Origin: Oscillospiraceae bacterium
Lineage (GTDB): Bacteria; Bacillota; Clostridia; Oscillospirales; CAG-272
Direction of reading: 5' to 3'
NCBI GenBank assembly: GCA_015063535.1
Contig: SVTY01000006.1
Location: 1-64,000, forward strand
DNA: 64,000 nucleotides
Below, in pieces: positions 31,855 through 40,047 of the stretch (positions are counted from its first letter, which is position 1; every line of letters begins with the position of its first letter). The position numbers were made by a program, and so were the translations under genes. Under the pieces are notes generated by a model that was given only the letters and a program-made list of their open reading frames with translations, was not told the DNA's origin and did not search any database.

Positions 31855-33645
31855 TTATTGAATTGGTTCAAAGTCTGCCGCACCGTGCTTGCACAGGGGA
31901 CAGATGAAATCCTCGGGCAACGGATCGCCCTCATAGACATAGCCGCAGATCTTGCAGACATAGCCCTTCTTGCCTTCGGTCTCGGGCTTGGGCTTGACAT
32001 TGGCGTGGTAATAAGCGTAGGTCATCGTCTCCTGATTGGAGATCACTCTTGCCTCAGTCACCGAGCAGATGAACATACCGTGGGTGTCCAAATCGACATA
32101 CTGTTCTACCTTCAGAGACATAAAAGAATTGATATAGCGGGGAAGGAACACCAGCCCGTTGTCCGAACGAAGGGGCTCGCAATCGGCAAACTTATCCACA
32201 TTTCTGCCGCTGACAAAGCCAAAGGCTTCGAATACCTTGAAGGGAGCATCGGTGGTCAGACAGTTGATGTTCATGATACCCGTCTGCTTGATGATGTGAT
32301 GGGAATAATTCTCCTTGTTGATGGTGACTGCCAGCCGATTGGGCGTGTTGGTGACCTGCGTGACCGTGTTGACGATCAGTCCGTTGTCCTTTTTGCCGTC
32401 ATTGGAGGTAACGACATACAGACCGTAGCCGATATTGAACAGTGCCGTCAGATCGTTTTTATTGGCAGTAGCATCCTGCTGTGCCAGATAGTCCCGACAA
32501 AGCTCATCCGCCAGCGTATGCAATTGCTCACTGCTTTCGGCATTCAGTGCCGAGAGGAGCTTGACCGTCGGTTCGACGAAGGTCAGATTCTTGCAATCCT
32601 CCAGCATTCCCTTCATTACCTTGGCGGCAAGGGGCGCCCAGCTTCCGTTTTCAATGAATGCCACCGTGCGGTTGCTGAAATTCCGTTCGGTCAGATGCTC
32701 GATGAAGTCTCGCATAAAGGGGAAGATTCCTGCGTTGTAGGTGGTGGTGGCAAGCACCAGCTTGCTGTAACGGAAGGCATCCTCTACCGCCTCCGCCATA
32801 TCACAGCGAGCAAGATCATTCACAACGACCTTGGGACAGCCGTTGGCTTTCAGCTTTTCCGCAAGCTGAAGGACGGCTTTTTTCGTGTTGCCGTAGACCG
32901 AGGTGTAGGCGATCACGATGCCCTCCTCTTCAGGCTGATAGGAGGACCATGTGTGATACAGATTCAGATAATATCCGAGATTTTCGGTCAGCACGGGACC
33001 GTGCAGGGGGCAGATGATGGCAATATCCAAGCCTGCCGCCTTCTTTAAGAGTGCCTGTACCTGTGCGCCGTATTTGCCAACGATACCGATATAGTACCGT
33101 CTCGCTTCACATGCCCAATCCTCTTCTACATCCAACGCACCGAATTTTCCGAAGCCGTCGGCGGAGAACAGGACCTTGTCGGTGCTGTCATAGGTCACGA
33201 TGACCTCGGGCCAATGCACCATGGGAGCGGTAACAAAGGTGAGTACATGCGTTCCGAGAGACAGGGTATCCCCCTCACCGACCACGATCCGTCTGTCGGC
33301 AAAATCCGTGCCGAAGAAGTTTTGCATCATGGCGAAGGCTTTTGCTGAGGAAACGATGGTGGCATGGGGATATGCTTTGGCAAAGTTCAGTACATTTGCC
33401 GAATGATCTGGTTCCATATGCTGTACGATCAAATAATCGGGCAGACGGGTTCCCAATACATTTTGCAGATTATCCAGCCATTCGTGGGTGAAGCTTGCAT
33501 CCACTGTATCCATAACAGCGATCTTGTCGTCCAGAATGACATAGGAATTGTAGGACATGCCGTTGGGGACGGTGTACTGTCCTTCAAACAGATCAACGGT
33601 GTGGTCGTTGACTCCGATATAGCGAATATCGCTTGTGATGTTCAT
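31855..33645 (-). CDS. Flavodiiron protein fused to flavin reductase and rubredoxin domains
   Basis: A 596-residue oxygen/nitric-oxide reductase. Residues 1-245 are the metallo-beta-lactamase-like diiron domain (His76, Glu78, Asp80, His81 in HMEPDH). Residues about 250-400 are a flavodoxin domain (YTSVYGNTKKA). Residues about 405-540 are a flavin-reductase-like FMN-binding domain (NGLIVNTVTQVTNTPNRLAV). The C-terminal 50 residues are a rubredoxin (CKICGYVYEGD, CPLCK). GGAGGATATC precedes the ATG. It protects an anaerobe from O2 or NO by reducing them to water or N2O. Confidence 0.93.
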   Translation of the reverse strand: MNITSDIRYIGVNDHTVDLFEGQYTVPNGMSYNSYVILDDKIAVMDTVDASFTHEWLDNLQNVLGTRLPDYLIVQHMEPDHSANVLNFAKAYPHATIVSSAKAFAMMQNFFGTDFADRRIVVGEGDTLSLGTHVLTFVTAPMVHWPEVIVTYDSTDKVLFSADGFGKFGALDVEEDWACEARRYYIGIVGKYGAQVQALLKKAAGLDIAIICPLHGPVLTENLGYYLNLYHTWSSYQPEEEGIVIAYTSVYGNTKKAVLQLAEKLKANGCPKVVVNDLARCDMAEAVEDAFRYSKLVLATTTYNAGIFPFMRDFIEHLTERNFSNRTVAFIENGSWAPLAAKVMKGMLEDCKNLTFVEPTVKLLSALNAESSEQLHTLADELCRDYLAQQDATANKNDLTALFNIGYGLYVVTSNDGKKDNGLIVNTVTQVTNTPNRLAVTINKENYSHHIIKQTGIMNINCLTTDAPFKVFEAFGFVSGRNVDKFADCEPLRSDNGLVFLPRYINSFMSLKVEQYVDLDTHGMFICSVTEARVISNQETMTYAYYHANVKPKPETEGKKGYVCKICGYVYEGDPLPEDFICPLCKHGAADFEPIQ

Positions 33646-33723
33646 GATATCCTCCAAAACTTACATAAAAATGGGATAAATAATATAGTTGACCCCATAG
33701 AGGGTGATCTTTAAAACAGAAAA

Positions 33724-33752
33724 GTCGGCTCATCCGAACCGAATGAGCCGAC
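33724..33752 (-). terminator. Hairpin between the small membrane gene and the flavodiiron gene
   Basis: A 10-bp stem, GTCGGCTCAT with ATGAGCCGAC, around a 9-base loop. On the minus strand a T-rich stretch follows. Confidence 0.7.
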
Positions 33753-33764
33753 AGCGGGGAAAGA

Positions 33765-33944
33765 TTATTCTTCTACCAGCTCTTCTGCTTCGTCCATTGC
33801 ATCGAGCAACAGCTCTTCTTCTGCTTCCTCTGCCAGTTTGTTTTTCTTTTTCTTGCGGGCAACGGCGAGAATGACAATCGTAGTGACGGTAGCAACTGCG
33901 GCAGCGGCAGCGGCGGCGAGAATGATGATTTGCTTTTTCTTCAT
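33765..33944 (-). CDS. Small membrane protein, Ala-rich helix with acidic tail
   Basis: 59 residues: MKKKQIIILAAAAAAAVATV... forms one membrane helix, then a basic patch RKKKKNK, then a very acidic tail ending EEAEELVEE. GGAGGTCTTCATT precedes the ATG at 33944. No family is recognised. Upstream of the flavodiiron gene but separated from it by a hairpin. Confidence 0.65.
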   Translation of the reverse strand: MKKKQIIILAAAAAAAVATVTTIVILAVARKKKKNKLAEEAEEELLLDAMDEAEELVEE

Positions 33945-34111
33945 AATGAAGACCTCCTTGTTTTTATTTTAGCTCGTAAGGGAGCAAATTTACAAAATTT
34001 GATTTCTATCCGTATTATATCACATTTTTTTTACGGAATCAATGCTATTTTGTAAATTGGTTCAAAAAATTTCAAAATTTTTTGTTGCCTCTCACTTTTT
34101 TGGGGGAACGG

Positions 34112-34140
34112 TTGACAAGACGGTGCTTTTATGATATACT
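34112..34140 (+). promoter_or_regulatory. Promoter of ktrBA
   Basis: TTGACA (34112-34117), 17-base spacer, TATACT (34135-34140). A small hairpin GCGGGAAG/CTTCCCGC follows at 34146-34167 in the leader. No c-di-AMP riboswitch is recognisable. Confidence 0.75.
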
Positions 34141-34190
34141 GAGTAGCGGGAAGGGAGAGCTTCCCGCAAAAAAGCAGAAGGGGAATACAT

Positions 34191-35552
34191 ATGAAACGAT
34201 ACAGAAGGCGAGTCATCTCTACGACGCATTGGATTCTTTTGAGCTTTCTTTCGGCGATCCTTGTGGGTAGCTTATTGTTGTCCTTGCCTATCAGTGCGGC
34301 GGATGGCAATGCTGTTCCCTTTGTGGATGCTTTTTTTACGGCAACCTCGGCGACCTGTGTGACAGGACTTACTACGCTTCCGATTGTCAGCACATGGAGC
34401 TTTTTCGGACAGGCTGTGATTTTGCTGTTGATCCAAATCGGTGGCTTGGGAATCATTACGGTCTTTGCCGGTGTGATGGTTGCTCTTCGAAAAACAATGG
34501 GCTTGCACGACCGTCTTTTGATACAGGATGCCTTCAATTTGAATACGATGTCGGGACTGTCAGCATTTGTGAAAAAAGTGATTTTGGGTTCCTTGGCAAT
34601 AGAGGCGATAGGGGCATTGCTCTGTATGATTGTGTTTGTACCCGATTATGGGGCGAGAGGCATTTGGATATCGGTGTTTCACTCGGTGTCGGCGTTTTGC
34701 AATGCGGGAATGGATGTTCTGTCGGAAAATAGTTTGATAGCATATGCGGTCAATCCCCTCATCAATACAGTTACGATGCTTTTGATTGTTTTGGGAGGCG
34801 TTGGATTTATCGTTTGGTGGGACGTGCTTCGGGTATGCAAGGAATTTCCGAAAAAGAAATTCCGTTGTCTGCGGCATTTGACACTGCATAGCAAGGTCGC
34901 TTTGTCAATGACCGTGCTTCTTCTTGTCGGAGGAGCGATATGCTTTTTTTGCTTGGAGCGGCGGAACCCACTGACGATGGCAGACGCTTCCTTGGGTGAA
35001 CGGATTTGGCTATCCTTGTTTCAATCGGTTACGACACGAACGGCGGGCTTTGCCACACTGCCACAGCAGGATCTGACCGACGCATCGGCACTTATTTCGC
35101 TGTTGCTGATGTTCATAGGCGGCTCGCCTGTTGGCACGGCAGGCGGCATCAAGACCGTGACGGTAACTGTTCTTGTTGCGGCGGCGATATCCGCTATGAA
35201 GAACAGAAATGAGGTCACGCTGTATCGCCGAACACTTTCTGCTTATGCGGTGCGAAAAGCGATTGCTGTAACGGGGATGTCCTTTGCCATCCTGTTCGTT
35301 TCTGCCGTTCTGTTGACGGCTGTCACCGATGCGTCTGCCTTGGATGTGCTGTATGAAACGGTCAGCGCAACGGCAACGGTGGGATTGAGCAGAAATCTTA
35401 CTCCGTTTTTAAACACAGCAGGGAAGCTGATCATCATTCTGACCATGTATTTGGGACGGGTAGGACCTATCTCTTTGGCTGTTGCCCTCAATCTGAAAAA
35501 AACCAATGAAAATATTATAAAGGCTCCCATTGAAGAATTGAGCGTGGGATGA
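34191..35552 (+). CDS. ktrB: Potassium uptake channel subunit KtrB/TrkH
   Basis: A 453-residue Trk/Ktr-type K+ transporter with four pseudo-repeats, each holding a filter segment: TSATCVTGL, SAFCNAGM, TTRTAGFA and SATATVGLS. It imports K+ and partners with KtrA in the next gene. AGAAGGGGAATAC precedes the ATG. The gene is 10 bases upstream of ktrA. The C-terminus is short, as in KtrB. Confidence 0.92.
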   Translation: MKRYRRRVISTTHWILLSFLSAILVGSLLLSLPISAADGNAVPFVDAFFTATSATCVTGLTTLPIVSTWSFFGQAVILLLIQIGGLGIITVFAGVMVALRKTMGLHDRLLIQDAFNLNTMSGLSAFVKKVILGSLAIEAIGALLCMIVFVPDYGARGIWISVFHSVSAFCNAGMDVLSENSLIAYAVNPLINTVTMLLIVLGGVGFIVWWDVLRVCKEFPKKKFRCLRHLTLHSKVALSMTVLLLVGGAICFFCLERRNPLTMADASLGERIWLSLFQSVTTRTAGFATLPQQDLTDASALISLLLMFIGGSPVGTAGGIKTVTVTVLVAAAISAMKNRNEVTLYRRTLSAYAVRKAIAVTGMSFAILFVSAVLLTAVTDASALDVLYETVSATATVGLSRNLTPFLNTAGKLIIILTMYLGRVGPISLAVALNLKKTNENIIKAPIEELSVG

Positions 35553-35562
35553 GGAGGATCGT

Positions 35563-36213
35563 ATGAGTATACATAAAAATTATGCAGTGTTCGGGTTGGG
35601 CAGATACGGGATGGCTGTAGCAAAGGAATTGGTAAGAAGTGGAGCCGAGGTGTTGGCGGTGGATATCGATGAGGCGATCGTCAATGCATCCGTTTCAGAG
35701 CTTCCTGATTGTCGCTGCGCAGATGTGACCGATTCGGAGGTGATCCGAAGTCTTGGAATTGCCGGAATGGACGTGGTTATCATTGCCATGGCGAGCAATT
35801 TGGAGGTAGGGGTTTTGGCGACCACGCTTTGCAAGGAGATGGGGGTCAAAACGGTCATTGCCAAATGCGCCAACGAGATGCATCGGCGTATTCTGCTCCG
35901 TGTGGGAGCCGATCAGGTCGTGTTTCCTGAGAAAGAATCGGGAACAAGGCTTGCCAAAAATCTGTTAAGCGCAGGTTTTGTGGATATGATGGATTTGACC
36001 GATGATGTGTCACTGTTAGAGCTGGAGGTTCGTCCCGAGTGGGAAGGAAAAAGCCTGATGGAGTTGAATCTCCGCCGCCGTTATTCCATCAATGTAGTGG
36101 CGTGGCGTCGGGATGGAGACGTTCAGGTTGCCATTGATCCTGAACAGCCGCTCGAAGCGGGGATGCGGTTGATCGTGATCGCCAATACCGCAAAGCTCGG
36201 AAAGCTCAAATAA
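35563..36213 (+). CDS. ktrA: KtrA/TrkA regulatory subunit of K+ uptake
   Basis: 216 residues: an RCK-N Rossmann domain with GLGRYG near residue 11 for nucleotide binding, and an RCK-C (TrkA-C) domain from about residue 140. It gates KtrB with ATP/ADP or NAD. GAGGAGGATCGT precedes ATG. It forms an operon with ktrB. Confidence 0.93.
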   Translation: MSIHKNYAVFGLGRYGMAVAKELVRSGAEVLAVDIDEAIVNASVSELPDCRCADVTDSEVIRSLGIAGMDVVIIAMASNLEVGVLATTLCKEMGVKTVIAKCANEMHRRILLRVGADQVVFPEKESGTRLAKNLLSAGFVDMMDLTDDVSLLELEVRPEWEGKSLMELNLRRRYSINVVAWRRDGDVQVAIDPEQPLEAGMRLIVIANTAKLGKLK

Positions 36214-36262
36214 AAAGCTGCCTTCTTGTGAGTGGCACAGATAAAACCGAATGAATTTACCC

Positions 36263-36309
36263 AAAAGCGCTTTTGCTATCCGTTTGTCGATAGCCAAAGC
36301 GCTTTTTGC
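36263..36309. terminator. Bidirectional terminator between ktrA and ptsH
   Basis: AAAAGCGCTTTTGCTATC pairs with GATAGCCAAAGCGCTTTT around CGTTTGTC, with T and A tracts on the outside. Confidence 0.8.
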
Positions 36310-36341
36310 ACAGGTATCCCCATATGAAAACGAATGCAATA

Positions 36342-36593
36342 TTACAGATTATCCCGAAAAAAACGGCGCAGTTCCTCGGCGGCAGCGGGATCGCCGTCCA
36401 CCGAGACGGTGACGGTATCGCCGTACCGAACGCCAAGCCCCATGACCGCCAGCAGCTTTTTGAGATTGGCGGAGCGACCCTGACAGGTCAGCATGATCTC
36501 GGCTTCAAATTCCTGTGCCTTTCTCACCAGCATACCTGCCGGACGGGCGTGTAGGCCAACGGGATCTTGAATGGTATATTCAAAGGTTTCCAT
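36342..36593 (-). CDS. ptsH: HPr phosphocarrier, Lys at position 46
   Basis: An 83-residue HPr with the phosphorylatable His15 in GLHARPAG. The regulatory Ser46 of Gram-positive HPr is Lys here (NLKKLLAVMGLGV), and Ser52 is Gly, in an ungapped alignment. It therefore should accept phosphate from enzyme I but could not be a normal HPr-kinase target. It follows ptsI by three bases on the same strand. No PTS permease is in the window. Confidence 0.88.
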   Translation of the reverse strand: METFEYTIQDPVGLHARPAGMLVRKAQEFEAEIMLTCQGRSANLKKLLAVMGLGVRYGDTVTVSVDGDPAAAEELRRFFRDNL

Positions 36594-36596
36594 GTT

Positions 36597-38249
36597 TTAT
36601 TTTTTTCCTTTCTTTGAATTTCTCAGGTCGGTATTTCGTATTTTGTCCCGCAGACGGAGAATATATGCGGGGGAGACCGACAGCTCGTCGATTCCCATGC
36701 GTAAAAAGGTTTCGGTCAGCTCGGTGTCGGCACCCAGCTCTCCGCAAATGCCGATCCATTTTCCGTGCCGATGGGCGTTTTCCGTTGCCATGGCGATCAG
36801 GCGCAGAACCGCCTCATGATGTGGGTCAAAGAAGGACGCGATCCCGGGATTCTGACGGTCAAGTGCCAGCGTGTATTGGGTCAGATCGTTGGTACCTACG
36901 CTGAAAAAATCCACCAAGGGAGCCAAACGGTCGCTGATAATGGCGGCGGCGGGGGTCTCGATCATGATCCCGAATTCGGTATCGGGCGAATAGGGGATCC
37001 CCTCTCTGCCCAGCTCCCGTTGGATATCGGACACGGTACGGCGGATGTCGCTCATCTCCTCCACCGAGGTGATCATAGGAAACATGATGGCAAGCTTTCC
37101 GAACACCGAGGCACGCAGAAGGGCGCGGAGCTGCGGACGGAAGATCTCGGGGCGGGTCAGACAGATCCGAATGGCACGCATGCCCATGGCGGGATTTTCT
37201 TCCTTTTCCAAGCCGAAATACGGTACCTGCTTGTCGGCACCGATATCCAAGGTTCGAATGACTACCTTTTTACCGCCCATGCTTTGCAAAACGGTCTTGT
37301 AGACCTGAAATTGCTCCTCCTCATCGGGAAAGCTGTTGCGATCCAGATAGAGAAATTCGCTTCGGAACAGCCCGATGCCGCCCGCATCATTCATCAGGGC
37401 AGCTCCCACCTCTCTCAGTCCTTGAATATTGGCGAAAATCTCAATTTTCGTGCCGTCCTTGGTGATGTTTTCCATCCCCTTGTACTTCTGCAACAGGGCT
37501 TTTGCCTTTCTGTCCTCCTCCTGTCGGGCAGTCATGCGTGCCTTAGTCTCCGAGTCGGGGGACAGATAGACCTTTCCCGTAAAGCCGTCCACGATCGCCT
37601 CGGTACCGTCTGCCACGCCCAACAGGGTTTCTCCCACATCTACCACGGCGGGGATGCCCATGGTGCGGGCAAGAATGGCAGTGTGGGAATTGACCGAGCC
37701 CTCGGCGGTAATGAATGCCGAAACCTTGTCTCTGTCCAACTGCATGGTCTCGCTGGGAGCGAGATCGTCGGCGCAAATGATGGAGGCTTCCTCTTCCGAG
37801 CGAACCGAATCGGATGGTTTTCCCGCCAGTGCACGGATGAGCCGATTGGAGATATCCCGAATATCGGCGGCACGTGCCTTCATGTACGGATCGTCCATGG
37901 AGGAAAAGACCACCGAGAAATTTTCGGAGGCGGTGGAGACTGCATATTCGGCATTGACCCGCTCGGCTCGGATGGCGTTGATGACCGAATCGTTGTAGTC
38001 GTCGTCCTCCAGCATCATGCGGTGGATCTCAAAGATCTGCGCCCCGCTTTCTCCGATATCTCTCACCGCCTTTTCATATAGCTCTTCCAGCTCTCGAATC
38101 GCCTTTTCCTTCGCCTTGTGAAAGCGGCGTAGCTCCGCCTCGGCGTTGGAGACGGTGTGACGGCGGACATGAAATCCGCCTCGGCGGAAGAAGGAGAGAT
38201 GCCCGATGGCAATTCCGCCGTAAACGCCCTTTCCGTGTAATGTAATCAT
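36597..38249 (-). CDS. ptsI: Phosphoenolpyruvate-protein phosphotransferase (enzyme I)
   Basis: A 550-residue enzyme I that transfers phosphate from PEP to HPr. The active-site His189 is in GSVNSHTAILAR, the same number as in E. coli. The C-terminal PEP-binding barrel holds FRSEFL, SVGTNDLTQY and the catalytic Cys in ICGELGAD. GGAGG lies upstream of the ATG. Its HPr lies immediately downstream. Confidence 0.93.
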   Translation of the reverse strand: MITLHGKGVYGGIAIGHLSFFRRGGFHVRRHTVSNAEAELRRFHKAKEKAIRELEELYEKAVRDIGESGAQIFEIHRMMLEDDDYNDSVINAIRAERVNAEYAVSTASENFSVVFSSMDDPYMKARAADIRDISNRLIRALAGKPSDSVRSEEEASIICADDLAPSETMQLDRDKVSAFITAEGSVNSHTAILARTMGIPAVVDVGETLLGVADGTEAIVDGFTGKVYLSPDSETKARMTARQEEDRKAKALLQKYKGMENITKDGTKIEIFANIQGLREVGAALMNDAGGIGLFRSEFLYLDRNSFPDEEEQFQVYKTVLQSMGGKKVVIRTLDIGADKQVPYFGLEKEENPAMGMRAIRICLTRPEIFRPQLRALLRASVFGKLAIMFPMITSVEEMSDIRRTVSDIQRELGREGIPYSPDTEFGIMIETPAAAIISDRLAPLVDFFSVGTNDLTQYTLALDRQNPGIASFFDPHHEAVLRLIAMATENAHRHGKWIGICGELGADTELTETFLRMGIDELSVSPAYILRLRDKIRNTDLRNSKKGKK

Positions 38250-38341
38250 GAATCCAAATTCCTCCGTTGTGTGTTTCTATCAAATGCTTATGGTTAGTAT
38301 GGGTCGTTTGGGGAGATTTTAACAGAAAATTTGAAAAAAAG

Positions 38342-38395
38342 AAGCGGAACCGTGAATTGTCCGCAGATCGGGACAGCTCACAGCTCCGCTGTTTG
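38342..38395 (-). terminator. Terminator after the ClC gene
   Basis: On the minus strand an imperfect stem built from AGCGGAGCTGTGAGCTGTCC and its partner near 38342-38362 is followed by a T-run (CTTCTTTTTTTC). Confidence 0.6.
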
Positions 38396-38400
38396 TTTTT

Positions 38401-39993
38401 TTATGTTTGGGGCTCGTGGGTGACGATCTCGTGATCGGTTCCCACTAAGGTATACAGATATTGCCGAACCTCCTCCTCGTCATACAGACGGGAGCGCAGA
38501 ATGACCGTGTCACCGGGGTAGAGCTTCCGTTCCCCATCATGATCCATATCCTGCCTGTCGGCGCCCTTGGCGGTAATGCCCGTGACCACCGAGGAGGGCG
38601 GCCACAAAATATCCCGCACCGCCTTGCCCACCACAAAGGAGGCGGGGGAAACGGTCATTTCAAAGCGGACGATCCGAGGCTCCCGCCCTTGATTCTGAAG
38701 CTCCTCCATATCCTCCAGCACTTGCTCGTAATAGGGCTTTTGATTGATTGCTTCGGTAATAAAGTTGACGGCAAAGACAGTCAGCGCCACATAGAACAGA
38801 TCATACAGTGCGCCTGTCAATTCCACAAACAGCACCGTTGCAGTCAAGGGTGCTCGCAGAGTTCCTCCCATAAAGGCGCACATACCGATCAGCATGGCGG
38901 CGGGGTACAGAGATGCGGGCATTCCCATCGCCAACAACAGCTTGGCGCTCAGGGCGCCTGTCAGAGCACCGATGGCAAGACCGGGAACGAAAATGCCGCC
39001 GGTCGCTCCGCTTTCGCTGACCAAGACCATCATCAGCAGACGCAGCAGAAAGAGCAGGATCAGCATGGAAACGGTCTGCGTATTTTCGGTCAAGCCGTCA
39101 ATGATCCCATGTCCGCTGTACACGCTGTCGGCAAGAAGAAGTGCCGCCACGCCCGTCAGTACATAGACAAGAGTCAGCAGTACCCAAGAGGGCAACCGCT
39201 TTTTGAGACGGTCGGTGATGCGGTCGCCCAGATCAATGGCAAGATTGAACAGCGCCACCGCCATGGCGATCAGCAAGCCCAGCAAAAGCAAATAGCCGCT
39301 GTGGGACAGAGAAAAGGAGGGAAGTGCTTCAAAATGAAACAGCGAGGGGCTGATGCCAAACAGCTCGCAGAGTAAGCGGTTGACATAGGTCGCTGACAGG
39401 ACTGAGGTGGAGACCGAAAGGATCAGCATGGGCGTAAACCGCTTGTGGATCTCTTCCAAAGTAAAGAGCATGGCGGACAGCGGCGCACCCGTGGCAACGG
39501 CAAAGCCCGCTCCCGCACCGCCGGTCATTACATAACGGTTCCATGCCGAATGCTTGTCTGAGCCGACACCGCAAAGCCGTCCGATCGAGGTTCCGATCAG
39601 AACTGACGGACCCTCACAGCCTACGGGAAGTCCGCAGAAAAAGCTGATAAAGCTACCTACCACCGTTCCCAACAGTGTGCGCAAGGGGCGTAGCGGCAAA
39701 AGACCCCGCAAGATCCCCTCACTGCGAGGAATTCCGCCCCCTTTTGCTTCGGGAATGAGCTTGTGCAGAGCGGCACTCAAAAGCGCAAAGCCTACCAAAA
39801 CGGCAAAGGTCAGGGCAACCGTCAACGGATGCGCCTTAGCGGCGGTATAGAGAAAGCGGGAGAGCTTCTCTAAGTAGGTCGCCGCCAAGCGGAACAGCAC
39901 GATCACCCCGCCCGTAACGGCACCGCACAGAAGTCCGTAGCCGAGACAGGGAAGGATGTGGGCAAGATATTCTTTGTATTTGTAATGCTTCAA
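38401..39993 (-). CDS. ClC-family chloride/proton transporter with TrkA-C domain
   Basis: About 530 residues with 10 or more helices. ClC motifs are GGGIPRSEG, GCEGPSVLIG and GGIFVPGLAIG. The gating Glu of G-x-EGP is kept while the usual Arg of GREGP is Cys. A C-terminal TrkA-C (RCK-C) domain replaces the CBS pair (about 455-530). TTG 39993 is taken because AAGAAGG lies eight bases upstream; TTG 40026 is the other option. It starts close to the end of the GyrB/ParE-like gene and may be co-transcribed. Confidence 0.85.
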   Translation of the reverse strand: MKHYKYKEYLAHILPCLGYGLLCGAVTGGVIVLFRLAATYLEKLSRFLYTAAKAHPLTVALTFAVLVGFALLSAALHKLIPEAKGGGIPRSEGILRGLLPLRPLRTLLGTVVGSFISFFCGLPVGCEGPSVLIGTSIGRLCGVGSDKHSAWNRYVMTGGAGAGFAVATGAPLSAMLFTLEEIHKRFTPMLILSVSTSVLSATYVNRLLCELFGISPSLFHFEALPSFSLSHSGYLLLLGLLIAMAVALFNLAIDLGDRITDRLKKRLPSWVLLTLVYVLTGVAALLLADSVYSGHGIIDGLTENTQTVSMLILLFLLRLLMMVLVSESGATGGIFVPGLAIGALTGALSAKLLLAMGMPASLYPAAMLIGMCAFMGGTLRAPLTATVLFVELTGALYDLFYVALTVFAVNFITEAINQKPYYEQVLEDMEELQNQGREPRIVRFEMTVSPASFVVGKAVRDILWPPSSVVTGITAKGADRQDMDHDGERKLYPGDTVILRSRLYDEEEVRQYLYTLVGTDHEIVTHEPQT

Positions 39994-40047
39994 TGGGATC
40001 GCCTTCTTTTTCGGTAATGATTTCAAAGCCGCCGCAACCGTGAAGGG

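Noticed and set aside
33945..34190. c-di-AMP or other riboswitch before ktrB
   Set aside because: The leader after the promoter is only about 50 bases long and holds one small hairpin, too short for such a riboswitch.
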